Of a stretch of DNA of 5,853 bases, positions 5,522 through 5,853 are shown in pieces. The position numbers and the translations under genes were made by a program. The stretch lies in contig DRHE01000098.1 of assembly GCA_011049745.1 (NCBI GenBank), forward strand, positions 1 to 5,853, in the 5' to 3' direction. The notes under the pieces are model-generated. The model had not been told where the DNA came from. It saw only the letters and a list, made by a program, of their open reading frames with translations, and ran no database searches. This DNA comes from Spirochaetales bacterium. GTDB taxonomy: Bacteria; Spirochaetota; Spirochaetia; SZUA-6; DRHE01. Position 1 is the stretch's first letter, and every line of letters begins with the position of its first letter.

Positions 5522-5853
5522 GTCGCTCCCCCTGCGGGAGCGTGGATTGAAACAATGCTACCGGCGGCACTCCCGGGATTGTCTATAAGTCGCTCCCCCT
5601 GCGGGAGCGTGGATTGAAACACCAGCACCATCAAGTTTAAGCTCAGTTGCAAAAGTCGCTCCCCCTGCGGGAGCGTGGATTGAAACGTCAAACTTAAGCC
5701 CTGGAATGTAACACGCTGCAGTCGCTCCCCCTGCGGGAGCGTGGATTGAAACCTGGATAGTATTTTCATGCTGTAACGTTATCTCAGTCGCTCCCCCTGC
5801 GGGAGCGTGGATTGAAACTCCGCGGGGACAGTTATTACAATTGAAACAATAGA
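5522..5853 (+). CRISPR. CRISPR array, right half: 5 repeats in opposite orientation, running to the window end
   Basis: Five identical 32-bp repeats start at 5522, 5589, 5655, 5721 and 5787. On the + strand they read GTCGCTCCCC...GGATTGAAAC, the exact reverse complement of the left half's majority repeat. The spacers are 35, 34, 34 and 34 nt, plus a last one at 5819-5853 (35 nt) ending at the window edge. Transcription should run rightward from a leader on the left, but the left side is the head-to-head junction and no leader is present. By comparison with the inverted half-spacer at 5495-5521, the next base after the window should be the first G of another repeat. No cas gene is present in the window. 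Confidence 0.95.

Noticed and set aside
5363..5617. Open frame on the + strand crossing the array junction
   Set aside because: Same cause: repeat and spacer sequence, with codons switching peptide motif at the orientation flip.
5323..5769. Long open frame on the - strand through the CRISPR array, with repeated LPLRERGLK and FQSTLPQGER peptides
   Set aside because: It is translation of repeats and spacers. The periodic peptides come from the 32-bp repeat read in different frames, and there is no start context.

Overview
The window looks like bacterial chromosome of mid GC content (judged by eye, not computed), with compact genes and strong AGGAG-type ribosome binding sites. It holds a sialic-acid-synthase-like gene, a secreted MJ1477/TM1410-type glycoside hydrolase and type I-C-like CRISPR repeats. 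The synthase reads like the divergent NeuB/SpsE-type proteins I associate with spirochaetes and related anaerobes. That is recollection of family sequences, so the lineage guess is weak.

Layout. (1) Positions 1-2302, + strand: the 3' part of an unrecognised, probably exported protein with one C-terminal membrane helix, followed 13 nt later by a neuB-type synthase. The synthase's TIM-barrel and C-terminal SAF domains lie in different frames, with the shift at a run of nine G (1992-2000). (2) 2352-3371, - strand: a secreted putative glycoside hydrolase, convergent with neuB. (3) 3478-4185, + strand: an FAHD1/YcgM-like fumarylacetoacetate hydrolase family enzyme, divergent from the hydrolase. 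(4) 4225-4917, + strand: a complete VapBC-type toxin-antitoxin module with a near-consensus promoter, a perfect palindromic operator and an apparently leaderless antitoxin message. (5) 4990-5132, - strand: the last 46 codons of an EamA/DMT transporter, cut off where a CRISPR repeat begins. (6) 5133-5853: eleven 32-bp CRISPR repeats.

The CRISPR block is the most unusual part. The first six repeats are in one orientation and the last five in the other. They meet head to head around a 27-nt half-spacer, with no leader between them. That half-spacer is the reverse complement (26 of 27 bases) of the last 27 bases of the window, where the final spacer ends. The block is therefore either a real inverted duplication or rearrangement within an array, or a fold-back chimera from amplification or assembly. 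The left half also contains a tandem 66-bp unit in which two spacers differ by one base, at crRNA seed position 8. No cas genes or leader lie in the window.

How the genes fit together: the first gene and neuB look like one operon, possibly for nonulosonic acid or surface glycan synthesis. The secreted hydrolase may act on extracellular polysaccharide, but nothing here ties it to the NeuB product. VapBC next to a rearranged CRISPR array and a broken transporter gene suggests a recombination-prone stretch.
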